A stretch of DNA of 54,179 bases from an uncultured Acidobacteriota bacterium (GTDB lineage: Bacteria; Acidobacteriota; Terriglobia; UBA7540): positions 1-54,179 of the forward strand of contig CALCEB010000274.1 in assembly GCA_937900045.1 (NCBI GenBank), written 5' to 3'. Positions 1 through 7,797 of the stretch are shown here, in pieces. Below the pieces are notes generated by a model. The model saw only the letters and a program-made list of their open reading frames with translations. It did not search any database and was not told the origin of the DNA. Positions within the stretch are counted from its first letter, which is position 1; each line of letters starts with the position of its first letter. Position numbers and translations under genes: made by a program.

Positions 1-660
1 GCGTGGGTGCAGCAAATGAAGCTCAAACCATTGAAAACAAGAGGCAGAAATTGCCCTCGCGGAACAAAGCCATTTCGAACATGCAAAAAAACCAGTAAAA
101 ATACGGGTACTAGCAAAAAGAGGCGAAAAAAAATCTTTTTTTGTGGTGGATCGATTTTTCAAGTTATTGAAAACCTGGATTAATCAACCATAAAAACGCC
201 TAACCATCCGGGAAGAAAGCCACGGTATCTCTGTAAGTCATTGAAGAGAATAGAGATAATTAGATTTCAGGGACAATCCGCGTAAGCCACAGAAAACACA
301 GACGTTGGCGACGGTTGTTGGCTTTGCTTACGCAGATATTGGGTTTGCTCGGCGAGTAAAGCCAATTCAAAGCCATAAAATCAGCATTCGCGCGCCCGGC
401 GAAGGAATTCAGCGACCGGCTGGCTTCGACGCATCTCGATCGGGTAGGCAAGGGCCTGGTGACTCAGCCCGCGAAATATCGCTGGTCGAGGCACAATCAA
501 TTTGCTTTGGGGAAGGCGGCGACTCCGTTATCGCTGGATAACTGTAAGGGAAGCGGGCGAGCGCGGCATGAACTTAAATGCCGGCGCGGGGGGCAGTCAG
601 GAATTCGACGCTTCCTTGAGCTGGCGGGCGCGTTCGGCGCGACGCCCTAACCAACAAACC
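1..660. other. Gene-free left edge
   Basis: No convincing gene was found here. The first 250 bases are AT-richer than the rest and include an A8/T7 inverted repeat (126-142) that could act as a weak bidirectional terminator for a gene outside the window. Short open frames between 260 and 650 overlap on both strands, lack ribosome binding sites and show no family resemblance, so they are not called. Confidence 0.5.
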
Positions 661-742
661 GACCCCGTTTGACGGGGCCCTACTCATCAAGCCACCCGCT
701 TCGCGGGGGGTGTCTGACTTAATCTTCCCGACTTCTCGGGTC
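661..742 (-). terminator. Three consecutive small hairpins, possible terminator region
   Basis: Three perfect stem-loops follow one another: CCCCGT/ACGGGG with loop TTG (663-677), CCCGC/GCGGG with loop TTC (695-707) and CCCGA/TCGGG with loop CTTC (727-740). They lie just past the stop codon of the minus-strand operon ending at 754. None is followed by a clean U-run on the minus strand, so termination is inferred from position and structure; an intergenic repeat is an equally good reading. Confidence 0.35.
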
Positions 743-753
743 CTGATGAACTT

Positions 754-1656
754 TCAAACCCCCAACACCAGCCGGTCCACTCGCTTGCTCACGTCCTTCA
801 GATACGCTTCGTCGCCGCCATCCAGCTCTGTCGTTGCGTATCCATTGTAGCCCACCTCGGCCAACGCCTTCCGCACTTCAGGCCACTCGATGCTGCCGTC
901 TCCAAGATTCACAAACTGGTTGGTTTTGCGGTTGAAGTCCTTCAGGTGCATTTTCACGATGCGCTTGTCGAGTTCTCGAATCCAATCCTGCGGATAGCCG
1001 TAAAGCACCACATTGCCCACATCGAAGTAGGACTTCACCCAGGGGCTTTGGAACTGGTCCACAAAGCGCGGGAATTCGAGAGGACTCAGCAGGAATTTGT
1101 TCCACACTTCTTCCAGCGCAATCATCACGCGGAGCTGCTCAGCCAGCGGGATCAACGCCCGAATTTGCTTCTGTGACCGATGCCAGGCCTGGCGATAGGT
1201 GGTCCCGGAATTCACCACGGCGGGAACCAGCAGGACGGTGTCCGCGCCCCAGAAATGGGCGTTGTGAAGAGAGGTGCGCATGGACTGTACGCTTTTCTGA
1301 ACCACCGCCGGGTCAGGGCTGGACAGAGGCCATTTCCAATGGCCCATATTCATCACCGAATGGATGCGAATCTTGGCGCTCTCCGCGGCGCGCTTGATGG
1401 TCTCCACCTCTTTTTGGTCTTCGGTGGTATAAGCCTCCACGGCTTCGAACCCGCAATCGCGGGCCAGGCGGAATCGTTCTTCATAACTCAGCTTCTCCGG
1501 CAACATGCCGAGCAGGACTGCTTTCTTGATGGGCAGTGGCGCGGAGTTCGAGGCCGGCGCGGGATTGCCGGAGGATAAAGCGGCCACGCTGAGTGATGCT
1601 CCCGTTGCCGCCACTGAGGCTTTCAGAAAATCCCGTCGCGTTACAGGTTGTGCCAA
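754..1656 (-). CDS. Tat-exported sugar phosphate isomerase/epimerase-like TIM-barrel protein
   Basis: 300 residues. The N-terminus carries a twin-arginine signal (TRRDFLKAS, residues 6-14) followed by a small-residue hydrophobic stretch, so the protein is probably exported folded. The body resembles the xylose isomerase-like TIM barrel (AP endonuclease 2 family), with typical strand motifs such as ALEEVWN, KSYFDVGN, IVKMHLKDF and a final TTELDGGD, which supply the Glu/Asp/His metal ligands of this fold. The start is a TTG 8 bases after AAGGAG. It lies 40 bases downstream of the molybdenum hydroxylase large subunit and is probably co-transcribed with it. The substrate is unknown; in Acidobacteriota such proteins usually act on sugars or inositols. 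Family confidence is high, function low. Confidence 0.85.
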   Translation of the reverse strand: MAQPVTRRDFLKASVAATGASLSVAALSSGNPAPASNSAPLPIKKAVLLGMLPEKLSYEERFRLARDCGFEAVEAYTTEDQKEVETIKRAAESAKIRIHSVMNMGHWKWPLSSPDPAVVQKSVQSMRTSLHNAHFWGADTVLLVPAVVNSGTTYRQAWHRSQKQIRALIPLAEQLRVMIALEEVWNKFLLSPLEFPRFVDQFQSPWVKSYFDVGNVVLYGYPQDWIRELDKRIVKMHLKDFNRKTNQFVNLGDGSIEWPEVRKALAEVGYNGYATTELDGGDEAYLKDVSKRVDRLVLGV

Positions 1657-1696
1657 GTGTTAATCTCCTTCGTATTACCTGGGATATGAATCTCAC

Positions 1697-3874
1697 TTAA
1701 GTCTTCAGTCCATTGGGAACCATCGGCAGGGACGTGAGCCGGATTCCCGTGGCGCTGAAAATAGCATTGCCAATGGCGGGGGCGAGGGCCATCAGCGGCG
1801 TCTCACCCGCTCCCGCTGAGGGTTGATCCTTGTGGTCCACCAGCACCACTTCATTCTTCGGCAAGTCGCTGAAGCGCGGCACGCGATAAGCGGAAAAACG
1901 CGGATTCAGGATTCGGCCATCGCTGAATTCAATGGCTTCGAACAACGCGCCTCCCAATCCCATCACGTTCGCGCCTTCAATCTGATTGCGCAGCCCGTCC
2001 GGATTCACCACCGCGCCGCAGTCAAAGGCGGTAACAACGCGCACCACCTTCACGTTCCCGGTCGAGCCGTCAATGGCCACTTCCGCGCAGGTGGCCACGT
2101 AACCACCCTTTTCAACTCCGCCTCCCATTCCAAAGCCACGCTGCCGCGAAGGCTTTTCGCGGCCCCATCCGAACTTCCCGGCGGCGGCTTCAAACACGGC
2201 CTTCAACCGGTCATTCTTGAGGTTGACAAGCCGGAACTGGAGCGGATCCATCTGCGCCAAGCGCGCCAGGTCATCCATATGCGATTCTCGCGCGAAATGG
2301 TTGGCGGTGGCGGCCAGGGCGCGGTAGGAACCCTGGCGAAGCGGATATTGGGTGGGATGGAATTGGACGAGTTGATTGGGCACATCGTAAGGCGTTCCAA
2401 TTCCAGCTCCGCCCGAATTATAGTTGTGATATTCCCAGGCGGTGATCCGCCCGTCGTGGCCAACGCCGCTATTGATCTTGATCAGTCCGGCGGGACGAAA
2501 ATAAGCCCAGGTGAATTCCTCTTCGCGGGTCCACACCACTTTCACTGGATGGCCTGCTGCGTTGGCCAGGCGCGCCGCTTCCAGCGCCGCTTCGCCCGTG
2601 TGCTTGCCCCCGTAACCGGAGCCCATGTCCGGCATTTCAACGCGCACTTGATGTTTGGAGATGCGGAACGCCTCCGCCAGATCATTCTGAACGGCAAACG
2701 GCCGTTGCGTTCCAGTCCAGACGGTCAGTTTGCCATCTTTCCATTCAGCCAAGGCGGCCCGGGGCTCAAGCGGAACGTGCTGGATGTAAGCAACGGTGTA
2801 GGTGCGCCGCAGGTGGTGATCTGCTTTTGCCAATCCTTCGTCGATGGAGCCGGCGGCGTGCCTCATGCGGTCTTCATGCGCACCATTGTTTGAGGCGGTT
2901 TGCTTCAAAAACCCGAATAGCTCCTTATTGGAAATCTTGTTTTGGGCTTCGGAGGATGGCTTCCACTCCGCTCGGATCGCCGCCAGCGCCTTAACAGCCA
3001 ACTCCGGCGTAGGCGCGGCCACGCCAACAAAATTGCCATCGTGGACAATCTTCACGTTTCCAAGCAACTCAGCGGCCTTGGTGTCAAGCGACGTCAGACT
3101 TGCGCCGTAGGAGGCTGGCCGCAGAACCTTGCCGAACCACATGCCAGGCAGTCTGTGGTCCGAGGGATAACGGTGTTTTCCGGTCACGAATTCCACGCCG
3201 TCCACTTTGGGCAGCGAGGTCCCCATCACTTTCCATTGGGTTGCAGGCTCCAGCGGATCAACCGCTGGAATGGCCTCTGCCAGTTGCTTTCCATGCAGAA
3301 GCTCTCCATAGCCAATGGACTGATGTGTGGCCGGGTCGGTGATCTTGCCGTCCGCCGCCAGCAGTTGGGCGCGGTCCACGCTGAACCTTTTGGCGGCAAG
3401 CGCGATCAACACATCGGAGGCCGCAGAAGCCGCCCTGCGAAGCTGCGGGTTCATGGTAGGCGTCGTGCGGCTGCCAAATGTTCCCATGTCAAACGGAGTG
3501 CGGCTGGTATCGCCCATCACCATCTGGACGTTGGCGGGCGCCACTTTCAACTCCTCCGCCACCGCCTGGATGAGCGAAGTGCGGATGTTTTGTCCCACTT
3601 CCACTTTGCCAGTAAAGACCGTCACCTTGCCGCTTTCACCAATGTGCAGCCACGCCGAGATGTTCTCCGGCTCGTCCGGGCCACGCCACGGCATGCGCCG
3701 CCCGCCGGATTCCTGAAAAGCCTTCGCGTCCCGCAGGACGCAGACCATCAGCAGGCCACCGCCCAGAACCCTGAAGAAATCGCGCCGGTCCACTTCAAAG
3801 TGATAAGCGGGTGGAGCGTCAAATTCATAGCGCTCGGGTTCAATCACCACCGGTTCCATTTCCCCGCTCTTCAT
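1697..3874 (-). CDS. Xanthine dehydrogenase-family molybdopterin-binding subunit (IorB type), Tat-exported
   Basis: About 725 residues from the chosen start. The large subunit of a molybdenum hydroxylase binds the molybdopterin cofactor and hydroxylates an aldehyde or N-heterocycle with water oxygen. The order of regions follows the IorB/aldehyde dehydrogenase layout, and the C-terminal GAGETPLMALAPA carries the conserved active-site Glu. A twin-arginine motif (RRDFFRV, about residues 30-36) before a hydrophobic run points to export as a complex with the 2Fe-2S subunit. The ATG at 3874 overlaps the upstream stop as ATGA and has GGAGG ahead of it; the longer frame to 3943 has no such support. 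No FAD subunit gene is adjacent, as in IorAB-type enzymes that pass electrons to a cytochrome or quinone. The substrate cannot be told. Confidence 0.9.
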   Translation of the reverse strand: MKSGEMEPVVIEPERYEFDAPPAYHFEVDRRDFFRVLGGGLLMVCVLRDAKAFQESGGRRMPWRGPDEPENISAWLHIGESGKVTVFTGKVEVGQNIRTSLIQAVAEELKVAPANVQMVMGDTSRTPFDMGTFGSRTTPTMNPQLRRAASAASDVLIALAAKRFSVDRAQLLAADGKITDPATHQSIGYGELLHGKQLAEAIPAVDPLEPATQWKVMGTSLPKVDGVEFVTGKHRYPSDHRLPGMWFGKVLRPASYGASLTSLDTKAAELLGNVKIVHDGNFVGVAAPTPELAVKALAAIRAEWKPSSEAQNKISNKELFGFLKQTASNNGAHEDRMRHAAGSIDEGLAKADHHLRRTYTVAYIQHVPLEPRAALAEWKDGKLTVWTGTQRPFAVQNDLAEAFRISKHQVRVEMPDMGSGYGGKHTGEAALEAARLANAAGHPVKVVWTREEEFTWAYFRPAGLIKINSGVGHDGRITAWEYHNYNSGGAGIGTPYDVPNQLVQFHPTQYPLRQGSYRALAATANHFARESHMDDLARLAQMDPLQFRLVNLKNDRLKAVFEAAAGKFGWGREKPSRQRGFGMGGGVEKGGYVATCAEVAIDGSTGNVKVVRVVTAFDCGAVVNPDGLRNQIEGANVMGLGGALFEAIEFSDGRILNPRFSAYRVPRFSDLPKNEVVLVDHKDQPSAGAGETPLMALAPAIGNAIFSATGIRLTSLPMVPNGLKT

Positions 3875-4350
3875 GGCCGCGCCTCCTTCATGCTCTTGGC
3901 CGCCTGCTGAATCGCAGCGATGATCCGTTGGTAAGTTCCGCAACGGCAGATATTGCCTTGCATGAAGTGAGCGATTTCAGAAGCCGTGGGGTTGGGGTTG
4001 GTCTTCAAAAGTGAAACCGCCGTCATCATCATGCCTGAAGTGCAATAGCCGCATTGGAATGATCCGGCGTCCAGAAACGCCTGCTGGACGGGATGAAGCT
4101 TGCCGTTTTTCGCCAGGCCTTCGATGGTGGTTATCTGCTTGCCGCGAGTGGCCGCCACGTGGGTGATGCAAGACCGGCGCGGAAAGCCGTTAATCAACAC
4201 CGTGCAGGCGCCGCATTGTCCTTCGCCGCAGCCATACTTTGACCCCGTCAGGTCCAGGTGATCCCGCAGGACGGTGAGCAGGCTGGTGTCTCCCTCCACA
4301 TCCACCACCTGGTTCACCCCGTTTACATTCAATGCAGTGACCTTCTCCAC
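3871..4350 (-). CDS. (2Fe-2S)-binding subunit of molybdenum hydroxylase (IorA/CoxS type)
   Basis: 159 residues, the usual length for this small subunit. It holds two 2Fe-2S clusters: a plant ferredoxin-type set (Cys41, 46, 49, 61, in GCGEGQCGAC) and an alpha-helical set (Cys100, 103, 135, 137, in CGYC and CRC). It carries electrons from the molybdopterin site of its partner to an outside acceptor. The start is a GTG, 8 bases after AGGAGG. Its stop overlaps the large-subunit ATG by four bases, so the two are translationally coupled. It has no signal of its own and would be exported by riding with the Tat-tagged large subunit. This is the first gene of the three-gene operon. Confidence 0.93.
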   Translation of the reverse strand: MEKVTALNVNGVNQVVDVEGDTSLLTVLRDHLDLTGSKYGCGEGQCGACTVLINGFPRRSCITHVAATRGKQITTIEGLAKNGKLHPVQQAFLDAGSFQCGYCTSGMMMTAVSLLKTNPNPTASEIAHFMQGNICRCGTYQRIIAAIQQAAKSMKEARP

Positions 4351-4817
4351 GGCGAGCCTCCTTCAAAAACCGGCTACTGGAACGAGTACTCAATCCATCT
4401 TAAGCTCACGATTCCAACCTGGGAAGGGGACTCGTCCATCAAGGAACATGCGCCTCGGGCCTCTGCCGGGGCCACTCTTTGAATCTGCAATAGAATCATT
4501 CGACGTGCAGCCTTGGCGACTGATAACAAAAGACATTCCAGCTTTGATCCCGATCCCTCCCGCTCCGGTCCGGCTTGCTTTACTGAAGGCCACCGTCCTG
4601 AGCGATCGAATGCCATGACAGCAGGCTACCACAAAGAAATGAGACAAGGGAGACCGATGAGACAGGTGAGACAGAATATTTTTGCCGATTGGCGTTGTGC
4701 CAAATTAGCACTGCGAACGGCTTTTGCCCGGATATGAATGGATCCGGCCCCTGCGGTTTCGCCTCTTTACTGCGGCCCGCTCTCTCACCCTTAAGAGCAT
4801 TACAGCGCAATCCCGCA
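4351..4817. other. Intergenic region upstream of the molybdenum hydroxylase operon
   Basis: 467 bases without a supported gene. It should hold the minus-strand promoter of the hydroxylase operon, but no good -35/-10 pair was recognised. It contains a GAGAC-rich stutter (about 4643-4674) and a TTGGC-N5-GCCAA palindrome (4689-4703). Short overlapping frames here look spurious. Confidence 0.4.
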
Positions 4818-5504
4818 TCAGCGATGAATTCGCAGGTAGTATCCCGGCCCAACACGCATGTTGTGGATGAGAGCCGGTGGAGCGAGCGTGGCCACCAGGA
4901 TTCCCCCCACAGCCTGCGCCAACGCCAGCGGCCAGATATTGCGGTGCCGGGCATAAACTTCCGCCAGGATGTATCCGCCGAGCGTGGTGACGGCCATCAG
5001 GATCGTGTTCGGGATATGACAGGCGCCGAACATCACCGCCACCAGCGCGGCGCTCAGATGCGGGGTGCGAATCACCTGCATGAAGCGGCGATGAAAGTAG
5101 GATTGCACCAGATATTGCTGGACTGCGCACCACCCGCCATAACCGAGGAACCGGTTGAGGGCAACGCGGTTTGGCAGAATTATGTGCAGATCGCCACGAA
5201 CCAGCGAATAGATGAAAACGGGGAGATAGATGGCCACAGCCAGCGGCAAAATGGCTTCCGCGCTTCCCCGCATTTGAGAGAGACCAAATCCAAGATCGGC
5301 GAGCCGGTCGTGATGGATAAAATGGCTCAGCAAAACGGCAGCCAGAAGCCACAGCCAAGCGCGGGGATGCTGGTATTGCCATCGCCAGATGTAAAGCAGA
5401 ATGCCAGCGAAAACCAGAAGAACTTCGATGGCGGTGGCAGCTTGGGCGAGCCGGCCGGGGTTCGATTCTTCAATGACTTTAGTTCTGAAAACCAGGGAAC
5501 TCAT
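4818..5504 (-). CDS. CPBP-family intramembrane protein with degenerate catalytic motifs
   Basis: About 228 residues from the ATG at 5504; the frame is open to a GTG at 5660 but the extra residues look non-coding. It is strongly hydrophobic with about six predicted membrane segments and resembles CPBP (Abi, type II CAAX prenyl endopeptidase-like) proteins. Canonical members carry EExxxR, FxxxH and HxxxN. Here the first motif reads QQYLVQ, the second is kept (FGACH) and the third reads AQAVGG, so the catalytic Glu and one His are replaced. It may be an inactive or altered-function paralogue. No ribosome binding site is obvious and no neighbour explains its role. Family call moderate, exact start uncertain. 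Confidence 0.65.
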   Translation of the reverse strand: MSSLVFRTKVIEESNPGRLAQAATAIEVLLVFAGILLYIWRWQYQHPRAWLWLLAAVLLSHFIHHDRLADLGFGLSQMRGSAEAILPLAVAIYLPVFIYSLVRGDLHIILPNRVALNRFLGYGGWCAVQQYLVQSYFHRRFMQVIRTPHLSAALVAVMFGACHIPNTILMAVTTLGGYILAEVYARHRNIWPLALAQAVGGILVATLAPPALIHNMRVGPGYYLRIHR

Positions 5505-5776
5505 GAGCTGTTGGATGCGGCGCTTGAGGCCTAGGAAATGCGCGGCGTGAGCGAGACAGGCAGGTGGGTAATGGGCGGCTGCCGTTCCGGCTGGCGGCAA
5601 AGCAGCGCTGCAGGGCCTGTGTGAAAGGTCCAGCTTTGGGCTGTCCCGGCCTCTATGCACCGAGGTTTCAAGTCAAAACCGCCCGCCGCATTTGGGCGGG
5701 CCCTGGTTCTGGTGGCTGGTGGAAAGCAGCTTGAAATCATTTTCAAAGTTTCAAAGATTTCTCTGGAAAATATCGC

Positions 5777-5803
5777 TTGACAAAGGGAGCGGAATAGTAT
5801 TAC
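5777..5803 (+). promoter_or_regulatory. Possible promoter for the cysteine-rich/beta-propeller cassette
   Basis: A perfect -35 box TTGACA (5777-5782) is followed after 15 bases by TATTAC (5798-5803), a weak -10. It lies about 200 bases before the first gene of the 6.0-9.3 kb cassette, in a 500-base gene-free stretch, with no other candidate nearby. The short spacer and poor -10 keep confidence low. Confidence 0.3.
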
Positions 5804-6006
5804 TGTCCTGATATCTTACCAATGGTCAAATAGCCAAGGGTTTAGGAGCGGCTATGAGACGCCAATGCCTGATTGCTTCTCGCGGGGGGGAGATCCCTTC
5901 TCTCTCGTTTTTTCCTTTCCTGCCATGTTTCTCCGGCCCAAGCGCAGTCTTCGCCCGTAGTGCCAGCCGCCGAGCTACACCTACAATCACTAAGGAGTAG
6001 GAAAGT

Positions 6007-6528
6007 ATGCATAGTCCGCTTAACTCGTCATTGAGGGTTACTCTGATCGCGATACTCGCCACATCCTTGGTTAAAACCGCCGGGTCCGCGCCATTTGGAA
6101 GCCCGCTTACGATTATTCAGCCAGAATCCCTGAAGATTATCAGGCTTGGAGGGGTGGGAGTCGTTGTAGGAATGTTTGAGGGCGTACGGCGGCGGGGAAG
6201 CGGCCTCGTCATGAACTCCTCCAGCAAGGCTCATTCTAGCGCATTGGTTTCTGCCCTTCTGAACTCGGTGAGCTCAACGCCTCTCTGTGCTGCCCCGGGA
6301 TCTATATTCATGGGATTAAGATGCCAACCCGCCCCACCACCACCCCCCGACGAGAAATGCGGCAGCGGGTGCGCAGGCTACCGTGAGGGAAGGTTCTATC
6401 AAAGTTGCGGCACCTGCGCAAGTTACACATGTCAGATTGTGAATGTCGCCGCCTGCTGCGATGCTTGCTGGTATACGAGTGGAAATTGCAAGGGTTGCGA
6501 GACCTTTCAAAATTGCAAGCCTTACTAG
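6007..6528 (+). CDS. Secreted cysteine-rich protein of unknown function
   Basis: 173 residues, not recognised as any known family. An N-terminal signal peptide ends near AGSA (about residue 27). The middle is Ser/Gly-rich. The last 80 residues hold 13 cysteines, many paired as CxxC, CxxxC or CC (CGSGC, SCGTC, ACCDAC, NCKGC), after a PPPPPP stretch. Such spacing suits disulfides, metal binding or another covalent crosslink. A ribosome binding site (AAGGAG) lies 9-10 bases before the ATG. It is the first of three same-strand genes, the next two encoding secreted beta-propeller-like proteins. No radical SAM or other maturase is adjacent, so a crosslinked cofactor as in quinohemoprotein amine dehydrogenase is only a thought. 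The reading frame itself is well supported. Confidence 0.7.
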   Translation: MHSPLNSSLRVTLIAILATSLVKTAGSAPFGSPLTIIQPESLKIIRLGGVGVVVGMFEGVRRRGSGLVMNSSSKAHSSALVSALLNSVSSTPLCAAPGSIFMGLRCQPAPPPPPDEKCGSGCAGYREGRFYQSCGTCASYTCQIVNVAACCDACWYTSGNCKGCETFQNCKPY

Positions 6529-6671
6529 CGCGGCGCTGGCCGTGGACGGGCGTCTGCAAGGGACGGCCTGGCTTACCGCGTCACTGAGTCCACTTCACGG
6601 TTCAGCGCCGTGACCGACCGACATAAGCCGTGAATCCGAGATCGTGACTTGAAACGAAAGGGTGGTTTAGT

Positions 6672-7778
6672 ATGGTCAACGAACTGAACAAACGCCTCAG
6701 CCTGGCCCTCATTGGTCCTTCATTTGCGGCCCTCGTTATTTTGGCTTGGTCCGCATGCGGCCAGATGGCTCTAGGTGCAGCCAGCGCAACAGTGAACCGT
6801 CAGACGTTCATGACGGTCGGGGGCCCAGCAAGAGTCAAAGTGGAAAATCACTTCGTTATCTCTTACAAGCTTAAGTCAACGGACCAGTCCGAGCCGCAAA
6901 TTCAAATCTTTGAACAGAACGGTGCTGCTGTGGTGTCGATTAACCCTCTGGCAGCGGTGCCACAGGCGGTGGAGTCCGCGGTATGGGACGTTTCCATCGG
7001 ATCATCGGGTCTTGTGGCAGTGACAGTGGACTTCCCCTCCCGCCCCAGCTTCCCGCCGATTGGAGCGTTGCTGATCTACAGTCGGAACGGAACGCTCGAA
7101 AAGGCCCTGCGATACACCGGCTATCAAATCATAGGAGTGGAGGTGGACAGCCAAGACCATATCTGGGCCCTGAACGGTGGGGCAAACGTGGGCGGAGACC
7201 CTAGGACTTTTCCCGTCCTGGTCGAGTATGACCGAGGTGGGAACATTCTCAGGACAGCTTTCACCTTTTCGGAGTTTCCTCAGGATGCCGTCTTCGTCAA
7301 GGAGGGACCGCGAGAAGGAGGGGCTTTTTCGTTCGGGTTGACGACCGACAAGGTTTGGTTCTGGCTTCCTCAAAGCCGCATGTTCGGGGTGGTGAATATC
7401 GACGGGACGCACCCGACAGTGGTCTACACTGGGCTGCCGCCATCGCCAGAGTTGATTCCCCCATCGCCGGTGAAAGCGTTTGCCCAGGTCGTCGGCGCTG
7501 CATACGTGCCACCAGATCGGCTCCTGGCGAAAGTCATATTCGTAGAAGGATCGCCACGGTTCGTGTCGCTGTACGAATTTGACCTCAGCGCAATGAAGTG
7601 GATTCATCTCTCACCGCCCCGATCCGTCGATTTCGCATGGAGGTGGTTCGTCGGTGTAGATGACGGTTTGATGGTCTTGGGGTCCCCCGTTTCCAAGCAC
7701 AGAAACAACCCGGCGCCCAAGGAGATCGAGTTGGATTGGATTCCCCTCCAGTTAGCAATTGCGCAGGCGGCGCAATAA
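6672..7778 (+). CDS. Secreted beta-propeller-like protein
   Basis: 368 residues with a clear N-terminal signal peptide (charged start, hydrophobic core to about residue 35, ending near LGAAS). The rest is predicted beta-rich, with repeats resembling propeller blades: phrases such as GALLIYSRNGTL, VEVDSQDHIWALN and VLVEYDRGGNI match the strand-turn-strand rhythm of six-bladed NHL-like propellers. No catalytic motif was seen. It is the second gene of the cassette, 143 bases after the cysteine-rich gene and just before the PQQ-like propeller gene. It may be a scaffold or binding partner for the cysteine-rich protein. The fold is inferred from pattern only. Confidence 0.65.
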   Translation: MVNELNKRLSLALIGPSFAALVILAWSACGQMALGAASATVNRQTFMTVGGPARVKVENHFVISYKLKSTDQSEPQIQIFEQNGAAVVSINPLAAVPQAVESAVWDVSIGSSGLVAVTVDFPSRPSFPPIGALLIYSRNGTLEKALRYTGYQIIGVEVDSQDHIWALNGGANVGGDPRTFPVLVEYDRGGNILRTAFTFSEFPQDAVFVKEGPREGGAFSFGLTTDKVWFWLPQSRMFGVVNIDGTHPTVVYTGLPPSPELIPPSPVKAFAQVVGAAYVPPDRLLAKVIFVEGSPRFVSLYEFDLSAMKWIHLSPPRSVDFAWRWFVGVDDGLMVLGSPVSKHRNNPAPKEIELDWIPLQLAIAQAAQ

Positions 7779-7797
7779 ACACACACGGAATTGGCTC

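Noticed and set aside
305..541. Short frames in the left edge
   Set aside because: They overlap each other on both strands, lack ribosome sites and resemble no family.
1823..2893. Long plus-strand open frame opposite the molybdenum hydroxylase gene
   Set aside because: It is the mirror of a confidently assigned gene, rich in His/Arg/Gln as antisense frames of GC-rich genes are, and has no ribosome site. The same applies to 2942-3910, 10725-11327, 16891-17823, 34103-34927 and 38317-39828.
4689..4703. TTGGC-N5-GCCAA palindrome as an operator
   Set aside because: It is short, isolated, has no regulator nearby and is not well placed for the hydroxylase operon start.
6007..6528. Quinohemoprotein amine dehydrogenase gamma subunit
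   Set aside because: The cysteine-rich protein with propeller neighbours fits the general shape, but no radical SAM maturase, alpha subunit or tryptophylquinone motif was found.
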